From Adineta steineri (Eukaryota > Rotifera > Eurotatoria > Adinetida > Adinetidae): 64,000 bases of DNA. The stretch is from NCBI GenBank assembly GCA_905250115.1, contig CAJNOI010000097.1:166658-230657 (forward strand), in the 5' to 3' direction. Position 1 is the stretch's first letter, and each line of letters opens with the position of its first letter. Below, piece after piece: positions 35,410 through 50,403 of this stretch. The notes under the pieces are model-generated. The model searched no databases and was not told where the DNA came from. It saw only the letters and a list, made by a program, of their open reading frames with translations. Made by a program: the position numbers and the translations under genes.

Positions 35410-38249
35410 TTAATTCCGCCATTTTGTATTCTATAAAAATAAACTTAAATAGATTAAATCAATTTTTAGTATTCTTCTTACTTCTAAAAGTGTTGTAGCT
35501 CGATTATATGATGGATGATCATGTGGCATACGTCGACGTAAAATTTCTAATTGTACTCGATCACGAAGAATATTAACAATCGTCTAATGAGAAATACATA
35601 AGACTCAGAGAAAATACATTTATTTATAACTTACATCTATTGCGACATCATAATTTAGAAATTTTTCCGCAAAATAAATACGTTTATTTGGATCGGGAAT
35701 CATTGTAAGGAATCTTTCAGTTTTTTCACTAGCTTTATCTTGTCCTTCACCAGTGTATTGGACCCAATTATGAACCATATCAGCAAGATATTCTGGTGCA
35801 ATAATATACTTTTTTCCAAAAATTCCCTAAATAAAGTAAATATTAAAAAAGAAAACTTCTTATTAATTTCATCTAATTACTTGATGGATTGCTTGATGAA
35901 TAAAATCATCATAATGTGTTCGTAGATCACAATGCATTATCACAGATAATTTACCACACATAATTAATTCCGGAGACATCTTCAAAGAATAAAATGAATT
36001 ATGTTTTTAGGACAAAACAAGAATAAATTTTACATGAAAAGTTGTTTCAAATTCTTTACTTCGATCATTTGTCTATAGAATAAAATAAAATAATAGAATA
36101 TATTAAAATAAATCTATTACTATTTTATCCGTCATTCGACTTTGTTTTTGTCGTCGAAAATCTGTTTCATATAATGTTTTATATGTTTCAAGTACTGTTC
36201 GATTATTTTGTGACTAAATAAAATAATTAAATAAAATATCAATATAAAAAAATTCTATTTTACAGTTTGTAATTCACGCTGTTTAGTAAGTAAAAGTCGC
36301 TGTTCTACAACTTGTAAATGCCACCATGGATGTGATCCAAGTTCACTAAAATAAATACTTCAATCATCTTATATTTTAATAAATATCAAAACATACGTCA
36401 TTGCTTGATCTAATATTGCCATTTTAGTTTGAATATCACTTGTTTGACTTACTTGTCGAAGACGTAGCATCTTACATAATAAATATATAAATATTAAAAG
36501 TCAATTTATTTTACTTACTGCTACATCTTCATGTCGACCAAATTGTCTATTTAGATAAATAAGAAATAATAGAAAATATTTTATTAAATTTACTTTAGCA
36601 TTGCTATATAATAATCATTTTCAAGTCTTAATTTTGCCATATTTATATAATTTCTTACAGCTGATGGATGTTGTTTAATTAATTCATAAAACAAAGGTCT
36701 TGATAAGCTATTTTCAAGAAAAATCATAACCTAAAATATGAGCAAATTAAATGACGAAGAAGAGAAAAAAAAGAAGAGAAATATACTGGAACAGTAACAC
36801 TTGGTGTATTGAATGAAACCGCCTTTCTTAATAATGATACTTTTTTATCATATTCTCGAATATCGTCTAATTTAACAGTCTAAAGTTATAGATATTAATA
36901 AATAATACAAGTAGTATTTTTGTTAATTTACTTTATTTTCTAGTAAATCTTTACAACGCATTTCCATCTCTTTATCATATTGTGTACTTCGATCTTTGAT
37001 AGTTTGATCCGCTAAAAATTAAAACGTGTCTAATTGGCTTATTTATCAATATTTAATATTAAATATATACGATAGTCTTCTGCATTTGGTTGCCAATGTA
37101 AATTCGAATGAAAATCATTTGATGATGTTGCAGCTTGTGGTCGACCGAATCGTGCAGCTAGAATAAATAAAAATGTGTTTATTGAATTTTAATTTTATTT
37201 TACCATATTTCTTTCGAAGTTTTAGTTTGGGAGAGTCAGGATTATATTCAGGAAGATTTTGTAATGAAACTGTATCATCATGGTCATATTTATCATCTCC
37301 TGATTCTCTATGATAATAACTATCAGGTAAATCATTTAATGATGATAATGAACCATGAAATACATTTGAATTAGTAAGATTAAAAGTTTGTTCAACTTTT
37401 TGACCAACTTTACGTAATAAATTCTGAGATTTTTTTAATGCTTTCGGACTTAGACTATTCATTTTTACTTATTTGTTTGTTTATGTCTTCTATCGAATGC
37501 TGCTGACTTTCTTTTTTTGATAGATCGATGCTCGAATAGACAATAAACGTCAGTTGTTATATTTCGTTCTCTTTTTATTATCGCATTCTTGTTCTCATCA
37601 AAAAAAGGTTAGAAAGAATGGAAGAAAAATATTCTCACGCATTTTTATATGTATAGTTCTGCTTACATTCAGTAGGTTGATCAAAAGGACGTGATACTTG
37701 TGATGCAGGAATAGTTATTTTCGGTTGCGTATCTGGTATTATTTTTGTTGCTGTGCTTTTCGGCGGATTATTTATTATTGGTGCTGCTGATGTTGTTGTT
37801 GTTTCTGATGGACGGAATCGTGCTGATTTTACTCCTGTTGTATTTACTACTTGTGTAGAACGACTTGAATCAAGAATTTGTTCCTATGGAATTGTTCAAA
37901 GGAAAATGAGGTAATTTAGAAAAATGTTTGATAAAAAGTGATAAAATAAACATAGTGATAAAGAAGTTAGTTTTAATAGAAAAAGCCTTAGTTGTTGTAA
38001 AGAAAAATACACCACAGCAGTGATTAGACGAACGAAACGAATAGTATAACTTACGATCAATGGATCCGAGCGATTTTTAAAGCGCTAGATTTTATTTTTA
38101 AGATTTAATTTATAGCACAAAATAAAACAAAAATTTGCGTATTTGAAAATAGAACTTACATCAAGTGTATTAGTACCATCGATATCGAATATTTTTTGTT
38201 GATTAACTTTTTTTGTAACCGACGATGTACCCCAATATTCATCACCCAT
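35410..38249 (-). CDS. VIPAS39: VPS33B-interacting protein VIPAS39 / SPE-39
   Basis: Exons: 38160-38249, 37667-37883, 37071-37157, 36932-37011, 36787-36879, 36594-36730, 36519-36546, 36397-36470, 36264-36345, 36121-36213, 36034-36072, 35881-35979, 35635-35826, 35482-35583 and 35410-35430 (477 residues). The N-terminus MGDEYWGTSS resembles the EYWNSS start of VIPAS39. The core VMIFLENSLSRPLFYELI, AVRNYINMAKL, FGRHEDVAMLR and the C-terminus ending TKWRN match the family. With VPS33B it forms the CHEVI tethering complex for endosome-lysosome and secretory traffic. Exon 37204-37462 is an alternative first exon (see there). A 28-nt exon (36519-36546) and a 21-nt last exon are notable. Confidence 0.85.
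37204..37462 (-). CDS. VIPAS39: Alternative first exon of VIPAS39
   Basis: Starts ATG at 37462 (MNSLSPKALKKSQNLL) and ends in phase 1, the same phase in which exon 37667-37883 ends; both join exon 37071-37157 in frame. The two upstream exons cannot be spliced into this one without a frameshift or stop, so the exons look mutually exclusive, giving a 461- or a 477-residue protein. The segment GSLSSLNDLPDSYYH resembles the Ser-rich linker of vertebrate VIPAS39. Confidence 0.6.
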
Positions 38250-38688
38250 TTTAGTCGTCTACAATTGATTTTTTTATATATATATTACTTATCTTTTGGT
38301 ATTTCTTATCTTTCTCTCACTTCTTAGTTGTCTATTAGTTTTTGATCAGATGTTTTTTTCCTTTTCTTTTCTTAATCAATCTAAAACGGAATGACGATTA
38401 ATAATAATTATTATTATTTTATTTTTATTATATATTCATAAATATATGTAAATACAGAATATTGTCAAAAAAATGAAATTTGTTCTTGTCTTTTTTATAA
38501 TGCCACAGCTTACAGCTTTCATCTAAGAAAAATGAAATGAGATTATTAAACGACTACAACATAAATAAAAAGAGAGAGATGCATGAGACATTAACAACAA
38601 TAAATGACACAAAAACAAATTGAGAATAGAATAAAACATTTCACTGTTAGAATAAAAATAAGAAGGATTTTCTTTATTTATTTATTTT
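38250..38688. other. Spacer between VIPAS39 and kinesin light chain
   Basis: AT-rich; it serves as upstream region of VIPAS39 and 3' flank of the light chain. Nothing else seen. Confidence 0.5.
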
Positions 38689-41019
<2,331 letters not shown>

Positions 41020-42101
41020 TTTATATATACAGAATAATTAAGATTCAACAATATACACAAATATCTACATAAATATATATTCTGAAAAAGAACATGACAA
41101 AAAAATTTAATAAAGGTCATATGTAATATACATATGATAAAACCAATAAATAGTTGGCGCAGAAGGTGGTGTATATTATCTTTAATTACATAATTCGTCG
41201 AGTCATATAAGTATTATTGAGGTTTTTCTCCTTGATAGAAGATAAAAAAAAATAGAGAGACAGAGAGAGAGAAAGCATATATGGGAATATGAGGAGATAG
41301 ACATGGTTTCTTTTTTAATATGTTTTTATGCTCCTTTTAACTGTGTCGCAGCAGTAACAGATGGAAGAATTATCATCAAAATATTAATAGTAGGGAAAGG
41401 AAAAATAATAGAAAATATTTTGTTGGATTTATAAGAAAAATCGATCATAGGAAACAATAGTTAACAGACATCAATCTATAAACCTTTGATGAACAGCAGA
41501 CATGCAAAGTGGATATCAATCATAATTGATATGTCTGATATAAGTAACTACATTCTAAATAACAATCAAAATGACCTTTCCTCAAATTACCAGTGCCTTT
41601 CTTATTCGAGCTAAATCAAAGAAAATGACTGTAAGGAAAGAAGGATAAAGATATCAATGAATAAATATCTGTTTGTTTTGTTTATTTTTCAACGACAAGA
41701 TCAGTCACAATAAAAGGGCATTAATCTAGAATATTTGACATTTTCAAGTATTATATTAATAATATGTTCATTTGTTCAAATTATTTTTGAACAAGATTTA
41801 CAGGTGTAAATATACCCACTAATCAAATAAATATAGCACTTAATTAAATAAAGGTCAAGGACTTATTTCTTACTTTGTTATTTACGTTCAATTACAGTTA
41901 ATAAAAAAAACGAATGAACATAATTAAAAATAAATATTACTCATTGAGACGGGAAGAACAGAACATAATACATTTGCTGTCTGTCAAATAGAAAAAAAGA
42001 AAATATATTTAGTTCTTTTTTCGTTCGTATACATCTATGTAGATATAAGAATAAGATGACTCATTAACATAATCCAATAACAAATTGGGGAAATTATATT
42101 T
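41020..42101. other. Upstream of kinesin light chain to the gap
   Basis: AT-rich with a purine-rich run near 41235-41280. No LRR exon or any continuation of the gene on the other side of the gap was found here, which matters for the orientation argument. Confidence 0.6.
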
Positions 42102-42201
42102 NNNNNNNNNNNNNNNNNNNNNNNNNNNNNNNNNNNNNNNNNNNNNNNNNNNNNNNNNNNNNNNNNNNNNNNNNNNNNNNNNNNNNNNNNNNNNNNNNNN
42201 N
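42102..42201. other. Scaffold gap of exactly 100 N
   Basis: A round-number gap is normally a placeholder of unknown true size between joined contigs. Confidence 0.98.
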
Positions 42202-43809
42202 CAACTTTGTAATCCATCAACCAGATGTCGAAGTGTTTCGGGTTCGTTAGTATTCTGATACAATATGAATGTCTTGAGTGTCTGTATAAAAGTAAAAATA
42301 GAAATAATTAAAAAATAGATTTCGAATTAAAAGACAAATGAAATTGAAGTAGTCAAATGTAATAACTAATTCGTGATAGAACATTACATATATATATCTT
42401 ATTTATCAATACAAATCAAAGATTATCATAATCGAAAATCTACCAAAAAAATATTTATTTTTATTAAAAAGTTGTAAATAGTGGAAATATTTCTCCATTT
42501 AAGATAAGAATAATAATAACTAATATATTTTTATAAGGCATTTTTGTTTTACTAGGAGAATAAAAGTTTCTCTTCTCATCATAGAATTTTAAATAGAATT
42601 ATACTCAAACTTAAAACTATTCCAGTTGAACAGAGAAAAAAAATAATCTATCGAATTTAGTGTATTAATACAATTTCTCATCTGATAGTTGCCAATAAAA
42701 TAAAAGTTTATTTTCTTACGTCGAGTTTTTTCAATACATTAGACACGAGTATCATATCTTCATCAGCGAATGTGACACCAACTACAGACACTTTTGATGA
42801 TTCTTCATATTCAGCCATCATCTCTTCTTCAATACGTTTGGCACGTTTTGACTTGCTGTCCTTTTCTTCATTTTCTTCTTGTTCCACTTCTATAATATAT
42901 TATGTAAATGTTTCACAATTTCTTCAATAGGTAGAATAATCAATAAAATAAGATTCAATTTAGAATTTTTCTGTTTGTTGAAGTGTTATGAATAAAACAA
43001 ATTTGATCTTGATGAATTCGAACTATCAATACTCAACTATGATGGGTGTTAATTTTCGTTCAGTAAGTACATATGATCATAAACTATACTGACCTTTTTG
43101 ATAAAGTCTTACAAGAGCTACAAGTTCAAGTAATTTCTTGGCTTTAGCAGCACCATAGTTTATAAACCAGATAAGAAAAATCAATTTAACAAGCCAATAA
43201 ATACGTAATGCATGAAATTGATTATATCCAATATACTCAATAGAAATCAGTGATGAGTAAACAATCCAATAAATGAGCAATTCTTTTTCTTTAGCATAAT
43301 TTGTTTCTGATGATTTAACAATTGATAATCTTAACAAATATATAAAATCTTTGATGAATTTAGATATTTACTTTTCAAATGAATATCTAATTAGAATATG
43401 AAACAAAAACCTAAGTCAAGTATTAGAAAATATATCGATACGAACGTCTTGCAAGAGACAAGTGTAGGTGTTGTCTTTAACGCACACCCACATGCACCCT
43501 CAAGATATACAAATCGAATTTTACTTACGAAGCACATATGGGGTAGAGAATACCAATAAAATTGCAAACAAAATCATTGCATCCACCAAAGATCATATAG
43601 ATGATAACAATAGGAAACAGACCTAACATGATCAAAATAAAGTAGTAACAGAACAAAAATAATAATAACATACCAAGAACAATTAGTGAACGTTCTAAAC
43701 GTATTTTCTCTTCGACAGGTTTCAAATATGAATCAATTTGTTCACTATGTAAATATGGATCGAGTTTATTCTTGACATTGTCAATATTCTCTCGAATTAC
43801 AGCAGCCAT
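42202..43809 (-). CDS. REEP5/DP1-like ER-shaping domain running into an LRR exon (5' part, cut by gap)
   Basis: Exons 43674-43809, 43529-43622, 43094-43329, 42720-42889 and 42202-42281 (cut by gap). It starts MAAVIRENIDNVKNKLDPYLH. The TB2/DP1/HVA22 domain follows: RLERSLIVLG, FVCNFIGILYPICASLSI, EKELLIYWIVYSSLISIEYI, IYWLVKLIFLIWFINYGAAKAKKL. In REEP5/DP1/Yop1 these paired hairpins curve tubular ER. Then comes an acidic-basic linker (EQEENEEKDSKSKRAKR) and SVVGVTFADEDMILVSNVLKKLD, and in phase 0 an LRR exon TLKTFILYQNTNEPETLRHLVDGLQS. It is not a plain REEP: REEP5 has about 190 residues and ends soon after the domain. The gene probably continues at window base 48. Confidence 0.8.
43460..43507. 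repeat. Telomere-like foldback F6 in REEP-like intron
   Basis: GTGTAGGTGT on the left and CACACCCACATGCACCCTCAAGAT on the right in broad terms; it lies inside the intron 43330-43528, not at its edges. Confidence 0.55.
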
Positions 43810-46800
43810 TTCGTTTTTATATGATCTACAATCTTAAAGAACAATTACATAAACTAAAAAAGAAGAAGAAAACAAAAATAATATAAGAAATTTACCAAAG
43901 TCATAGTGTCGGAAAATTTGAATCTTATTGACTATGTACTAAAAGAGATTTTAAACATTTCTATCTTCCAATATTTTTTTCCTGTGAAATAACTCAGGAT
44001 AATTATCATTCATGGCCTTTTGACCTTGATTGCGAGAAAACTATATTATAGGATTTATTTGTAATAAGTCGTTTAAAAATATAGGATTTTTTTACAAGAT
44101 CTTTATTCTCGACTGCATACTTCTAGTCACCAGTAGTTATTATCTTATATGAGTGACGAAGGTATGATAATTTTAATTCATAGGAAATATTTGTACATTC
44201 AAAATGAACTCAACTAAAGACATTCATTTATAATTCAAAAAGGATAATGAGAGAAAAAATATCATCACTTTACCAAGATTTTATTGTTGATAGTAGGTTT
44301 CATCACGAAATTCATAAAATGATTATATTCATTGACTAAAACAAATAGTAGTATACGATAGTCGAAACATATCCGGACATCTATCAATTTTTTCATCCTT
44401 CTCTATTCGTGGAGCAAATATAATGTAAAATATGAATGACTTACTAATTGAAAGAAAAATTAGAGTAATGCGAAGGAGGACAATAATTGTCATACCTTTT
44501 CTTTGCCTGTACATTCTACATGTGCATATATATTTTATATTAATATGACATGCAGAGACATATTTATTTTCAAACTTTAATATTTTTGTATGCCAAGACA
44601 AATATACATAGCGTGGCATGTCGATATGAATATCAATATATGGAGAAAATATTCTAGAATAAAAAATGTTTTTGATAAAGTGGTTCACAAAATGATGATC
44701 GAATAGATCTTTATATCATGCAAAAAACAACGAAGCAAACAAGCTGAATCACAATATCATTAATTATAATAACAGATATCTTTTAATTAATCTATTATGA
44801 AGATTTGTTTTTCATTGTCTATAGTTCTGTCTTATATCGAGAAAATCATCGAAAAGAATTTGCTAGTACATGTAGAACTCGTTCTAATAAATATAATAAA
44901 TATAGATCGGATGACAAAAATGATTTGAATATTGAAATACTAAATTCTGTTTGTGTTTCGAATAGTTACCTGTGCTCATTTACTTACGTAGATATGTATG
45001 CGCCACTAACCGACAAATCAAATTTGAGTGACTAATAGCTTGTGCAAGACTAACGACAATTTTTTTTATGCACCGTCAAAAACATGAAATAATATATTAG
45101 CTTTGCAGCTGAAAGAAAGCAATCAACCAAATCAAAATGCGAGAAAATGTGCGTTGATTTAGTACAGAACAGGAAAAAATACAGATCTATGTTGTTTTTT
45201 TTTTAATATTGTATTTTTATTGCGCTGCATAAAGGTTCACATGTAGAAAGAACAAAAAGAAGACACTATGAAAGAAAAGAAATGAACGCAACATTTATTT
45301 CTATATTCCAGAGTAGACGAAAAAGGTTGATCAAATAAGTATTACATGTCACATTAAAAAGTAGAATCGAGGACTGCAGATCATATTAATACGGTTAAAC
45401 TATTCCTGTATAGAATAAAATATAAGGTATAAAAATATTGATTAATAATAAAAGAAGAAAAAAAATTATTTAGAGATCATCTTGAGGATATGGATGTAGA
45501 TTTAGTGAGCTTTATTTTCATATTCACACCGACATTCACCCTCAAGATACAATATTTAAGATATTTGAAAACAAACAATACGATGATCTAAAATGATTTT
45601 CTGTTGAATTACATGCTTCTTCTCTTAACCAAATATTTATTTTCTAACTGATTCAACAGTTTTTATCAAATTTTTTCATAAAATTCAAAGAGATTTTCAT
45701 ATCAGTTGAATATGACGCATTGCTTGAAAAAAAACTAGAGTGTATATGTGACATGATAATAACACTGGTCGACGATAGTGTCTAAAAAAATCAGATCTGA
45801 ACATTTTTCTAATTGGAATTTTGTCTGACGAAGAAAAATGTGACTCGCCAGACATGATTCTTGTGTTCTTGATTTCTATTTTTTCTATTATCTAACATAT
45901 TTACTTAAAAAACAATAAATAATAAAAATGACTTATTTACATAAAAATAAAGAAAAAAAACTATCAAAGACATTCTATTTATATGGAAATTAAAATATTT
46001 TATTTATGTTAAAAGTACATAAGGTCCTGACATTTGGCTTCTGCATATTTGTTATTCGGATCGATGATTGATTTCTCAACAAATTATTATTTGAAAATTC
46101 TAAAGTCAGTTACAATTTGACACACTGATATTGTATTTTTATTGTAAAATATTTTTAATTAACTATTATTGATATGCAATTGAAACATTGTATGAAAAGA
46201 CTATCATTTACTCATTAAATCGAATACAACAAACATAGTTTGTTCTCGTCTGAAAATGAACAAATAAAGTGTAGGCAAGAATTTCATTTTCTTTCTCATC
46301 AAGAACGATGTCGAAATTTCAAGAAATTCAAAAAATCTAGTGTATCTCTGCAGATTCTTGGTTTTCTACAAGACTGAATATAAAATTTCGTGATTAGGAA
46401 AGACGCTTACTTAATATAAAACTTTATTAGATTATTTATTATTTATTTTAGTTAAAGTCACGCGCGCAATTCGATATTGAAACAAACATTTTTAATTACT
46501 TTTTGTTGTTTTTTAACGAAGTTTCTAGAAATATATGCAGAAACCCGAAGAATTCACTTTCATTATTATTGTTTGATTTTTTGCAATGGAAAAAAATAAT
46601 TATATTCAAATTTTTTTATAAATATAGAAGTATAATTATATTATAATAATAGCGTATGCATTATTATGCTCATACGAATAAAATTATAGGCTGATCGACT
46701 ACGTACCCTTTACAGCATCAATAAGTATGAAATTTTTTTAGAACTTTAGATACTATCAATTGGTTTTTAGTTGGAATATATCATACTATTATTTTCTCTC

Positions 46801-47169
46801 TATGCCACTTCAACATTAAAAAAGCTTCATTCACTGCTGCTGAATTCTAGAAGTACCTGAATTTCGAGTTCGGAAGCTATATATGATTAGTTGCTATAAG
46901 ATTACCGATAAGGTTAACTAAGAAATATGTAGAATATAACAGACAAAGACATGTTAAAATAATTAGCAGATTTTATGAATAACCTTGCGAGAATTTATAT
47001 CATGTCTAATTTCACAGAAAAATCTATCCATAAGTAAAATATTTTCCTCCACAGTCAGATTTGAAATCTATCAGATCGAATATGTTTCTCGATACATGAA
47101 ATGAGAATAGAAAGAATTTTTAAAATATATTTGCAGATTTTCATTGTTTAGTTTAAAAAAACCAAAACA
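43810..47169. other. Intergenic, 3.4 kb
   Basis: Divergent upstream region of the REEP-like gene (-) and the Thr-stalked membrane protein (+). AT-rich; frames at 44329-44688 (-) and 44805-45035 (+) have no motif or splice support. It holds foldback F7. Confidence 0.5.
45479..45549. repeat. Telomere-like foldback F7
   Basis: Bounded by AT|CTTGAGG on the left and CACCCTCAAG|AT on the right: both end caps plus a possible 2-bp AT duplication. The inner arms are degenerate. Confidence 0.65.
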
Positions 47170-49931
47170 ATGATCAATTTGCTTCTACTTTTATTTCTTT
47201 TTTGTGCTGTCATTACCGGTCTACACTTCAATGGTGGTACTATTCGATGGGCACCAATCAACTCGAGCATCAACTCGAGTGTAGTACCTATAAGTATCAT
47301 TCAAACTTATTCATGGACCTATCCACTCATTTCTTGTGCTACTGATGTTCCCATATCAACGAGTGGTCGAAGCAGTAGCAATGCTAATCTAACATGTGTT
47401 ACTGATTGTTCAACAGATGGTGGTTATTCAACTAAACCAGTTAATATCTTAACTGATTGTCAAACAGCTAGCTCATCATTAGGAATGATGACAAGTCAAC
47501 GATCAGTCAACATTAATTTAACTGCAAATGCACATTTTTATCTTGCATATGTTGGATCTGCTTGGGTATCATTGAATGATCCTGCTAAAAGTGGACTTCA
47601 ATGGTCAATTGTTTGTTCGATTGATCTTCGAATGCGACTAGATGGTATTATTAATACACCACCTGTTGCAAGTGTCGTTTCGCCTCAATATGCAATTGTT
47701 AATCAAACAACTCAAATTACTATCCCTGTATCAGATGTGAATACCGGTGATGATGTACGTTGTCGATGGTCAACTTATACACCAGGATATCGTCGACGAA
47801 AACGATCGGATGAAGACGATTATATATATGAGAATTATAAACCTCAAATATACAAAAATCCATTGGAAAATAAAGAATTAACTCATGTTAGAAAAAAAAG
47901 ATTGACTTTTGATCCTTGTTTTTTTTGCAGCAGTACATGTTACTATGGTTGTCTTTGTTCTTGTGCTGGATGTGCGGGAACTGCATGTACTGTTAAATGT
48001 TTATCACGACCCGCTTGTCCAACGGGAACTACTACACTCGAAACTCCAGGAACAATAAAACCAACTTTATCGTATCCTAATCGTCAGCCTATTGATGAAT
48101 GTGGTGGAATCTGTTATCCAAGTAGTTTACCTAATGGTACAAGTCTATCCGGATGTACTATATCATTTACAGGTCTTGTACCTAATACTTGGTATGGTGT
48201 TGCAGTTCAGGTGAGCAGATAGTGTTTAATTAACTAAGATAGAACTGCTTGTATTAATGTGAACCTTTTACCCACAAAAAATCAAGCGATATTTAGTACG
48301 TTAAATAGAGGAAGATTTTAATCTTTTTCTTATTTTGAAATTGTATGAACAAAATCATCAAATTTGTTTTTTTCTTAGGTAGAAGACTTTATAAGTAATT
48401 CAAGTAATATTTCAATGAGTTCAGTACCGGTTCAGTTTTTGATTTATGTCTTACCACAACCGACATGTGGATTAGCACCAATTATTTTTCCTGCTGATCT
48501 ATGTTTGGATGTTCAAGTCGGTGTTGTAACAAATTTCGATATATACGCGGAGACCTTGTGTAATCCTAATATATCAAACATTGATTCAATTGTCGTCACA
48601 AGTGTCATTGTTGGGATGAATGTTAGTGATGTGATCACTTCACCAGTAAATGCATCAATATCTTATTTCACATTTACTTGGCAACCTCAAATGAATCAAC
48701 TTGGTTCACAACAGCTGTGTATAGTAGTTTATACCGAGTAAATCTTCATTTAATTAATTTCTTATTATTGAAAAAATGTTTTTTTATTCATTAGTGAACA
48801 AATATCATCTCAACCGTATTGTATCATATTCAATGTAGTACCATCAGTTGTTACTTGTACAATCACGACTACATCAACGACAACTACAACATCAGAAACA
48901 ACGACAACAGGAATTACTACAAGTACAAGTTCAACTACAACTACAACTACAACTACGTGAGTTGTATTTTCGATAAATATAATGATTCATTCTGATGATT
49001 CATTTGTTGCGAGTTTATTAAAGATTTTTTTCTTTAGAACTGTCACCACGATGGCAGAAGTTTCAGGTAAGAGATATCAATAAGAATTTGTATCAGTATC
49101 ACAACAATTACATGATTCTTACATAGGACAATCTGTAAATTGGCCGTTAATTGTGGGTTTATCTTTCTTGGCTGCATTACTTGCTCTGTGTTGTATGTGC
49201 TGTTGTTTGTATTGCTTATTGTGGTGAATTCTATTATAAATGTAGAGAATCAAAACATTTTGTTTTTTAATAGGGGTCCAGCTGCAAGACGTCGACGACG
49301 CAGAAAAAATGAAGAAAAACTACAAAGAGACATTATTACACAAAGAATTACACCAATTACTTCTCTCAGAAATCATCATTGTATCAAAATGCTTGAAACT
49401 GAGCAAATACAAAACAAAAATTTCAATTATACTGCATTGAATAATAGAAATAGTGTAGGAAGAATATCATTATCGGATGTACCAGTAAATTCTCGTACTT
49501 CCACTATTATTCCAATTAATTCTGCAAAACGTATGAGCTTATCGGCATCTTCTACTGAACAAGATACACCTATGAAAGTTATAAATAAAAATGAAACAAC
49601 TCCACGAACATCAGTGGTTTCAGTCGCAGGAAATGAATCAATAAAATTAACTGGTAAAAAAGATAAATTACATAGAATGTCACACGACAAGCCTAAAACT
49701 CCATCAGTAACCAGAATTAACCAGGTCGGTATTATTAAAACTCCACGACAAAAAACTGACACAACACAATCTTCGAGTATTGGCAACACCACTACTATCA
49801 ATTCGGGAAACTCATTGTATAATATACAGCCAATAACAAATCGATTAGCAAGTACATCGCTTACGAGAGATCGAAATAGGAATGCCGGAAAAGGAGTAAT
49901 TGTAACCAAAGTTACAAGAAATTCATCATGA
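47170..49931 (+). CDS. Single-pass membrane protein with Thr-rich stalk and furin-type sites
   Basis: Six exons (47170-48210, 48379-48737, 48795-48956, 49038-49066, 49127-49223, 49274-49931), 781 residues, phases consistent. Signal peptide MINLLLLLFLFCAVITG; a Cys-containing ectodomain with many N-glycosylation sequons and a beta-rich stretch (PPVASVVSPQYAIVNQTT, TIPVSDVNTGDDVRCRW); two multibasic sites, RRRKR|S and RKKR|L, about 40 residues apart; a Cys-cluster; a Thr-rich mucin-like stalk; a TM helix (PLIVGLSFLAALLALCCM) ending in a Cys-rich stretch; a very basic juxtamembrane run (ARRRRRRK); and a 200-residue Ser/Thr-rich tail. Family not recognised. It may be a shed surface protein; the function is unknown. 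Confidence 0.78.
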
Positions 49932-50403
49932 AATTAATTGCCTTACTGAAAAAGATTCAATATGTACCTATAAACATTCTTTTTTTTTTGTAGAACTAAC
50001 TTATATATTTCTAACAAAAGAATTGTTTTATTAACTACTAACATATTTTCATTTTACTATTGTTCAAAATTTTAATCAATAAACTCCTTTACACTCTTGT
50101 ATTTAACTATTGATATGTAAATGTAGGATATAGTATAATCATGATTTCACTTTTACTGCGATATTGACATGTACTTTTAATAACTGAGTCATTTTATTTA
50201 CCTATTTTTATTTCTGTTCGTTCGTTTATCGATATAGGCACGCAATAAATATAAAATATTATATTATTCCTTCGTTCTCTCTGTTTTTTTTGCTTTCTGC
50301 AGCGCCATAATATCTTGCACAACTGGACGAACCAGTAAGACCATGTGACAAAAAAAACAACTACATATAGTCACTATTCACACACACACATTTTATACGT
50401 GAC
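49932..50403. other. Spacer before the ankyrin-ART gene
   Basis: AT-rich; a short CACACACA run lies just upstream of the next ATG. No other feature seen. Confidence 0.4.

Noticed and set aside
42009-42263. Frame running through the N gap
   Set aside because: Contains the placeholder Ns; only the part right of the gap is coding.
44329-44688. 119-codon minus-strand frame
   Set aside because: No recognisable domain or conserved spacing; hydrophobic residues follow from AT-richness.
49427-49909. 160-codon minus-strand frame
   Set aside because: Antisense shadow of the last exon of the Thr-stalked membrane protein.
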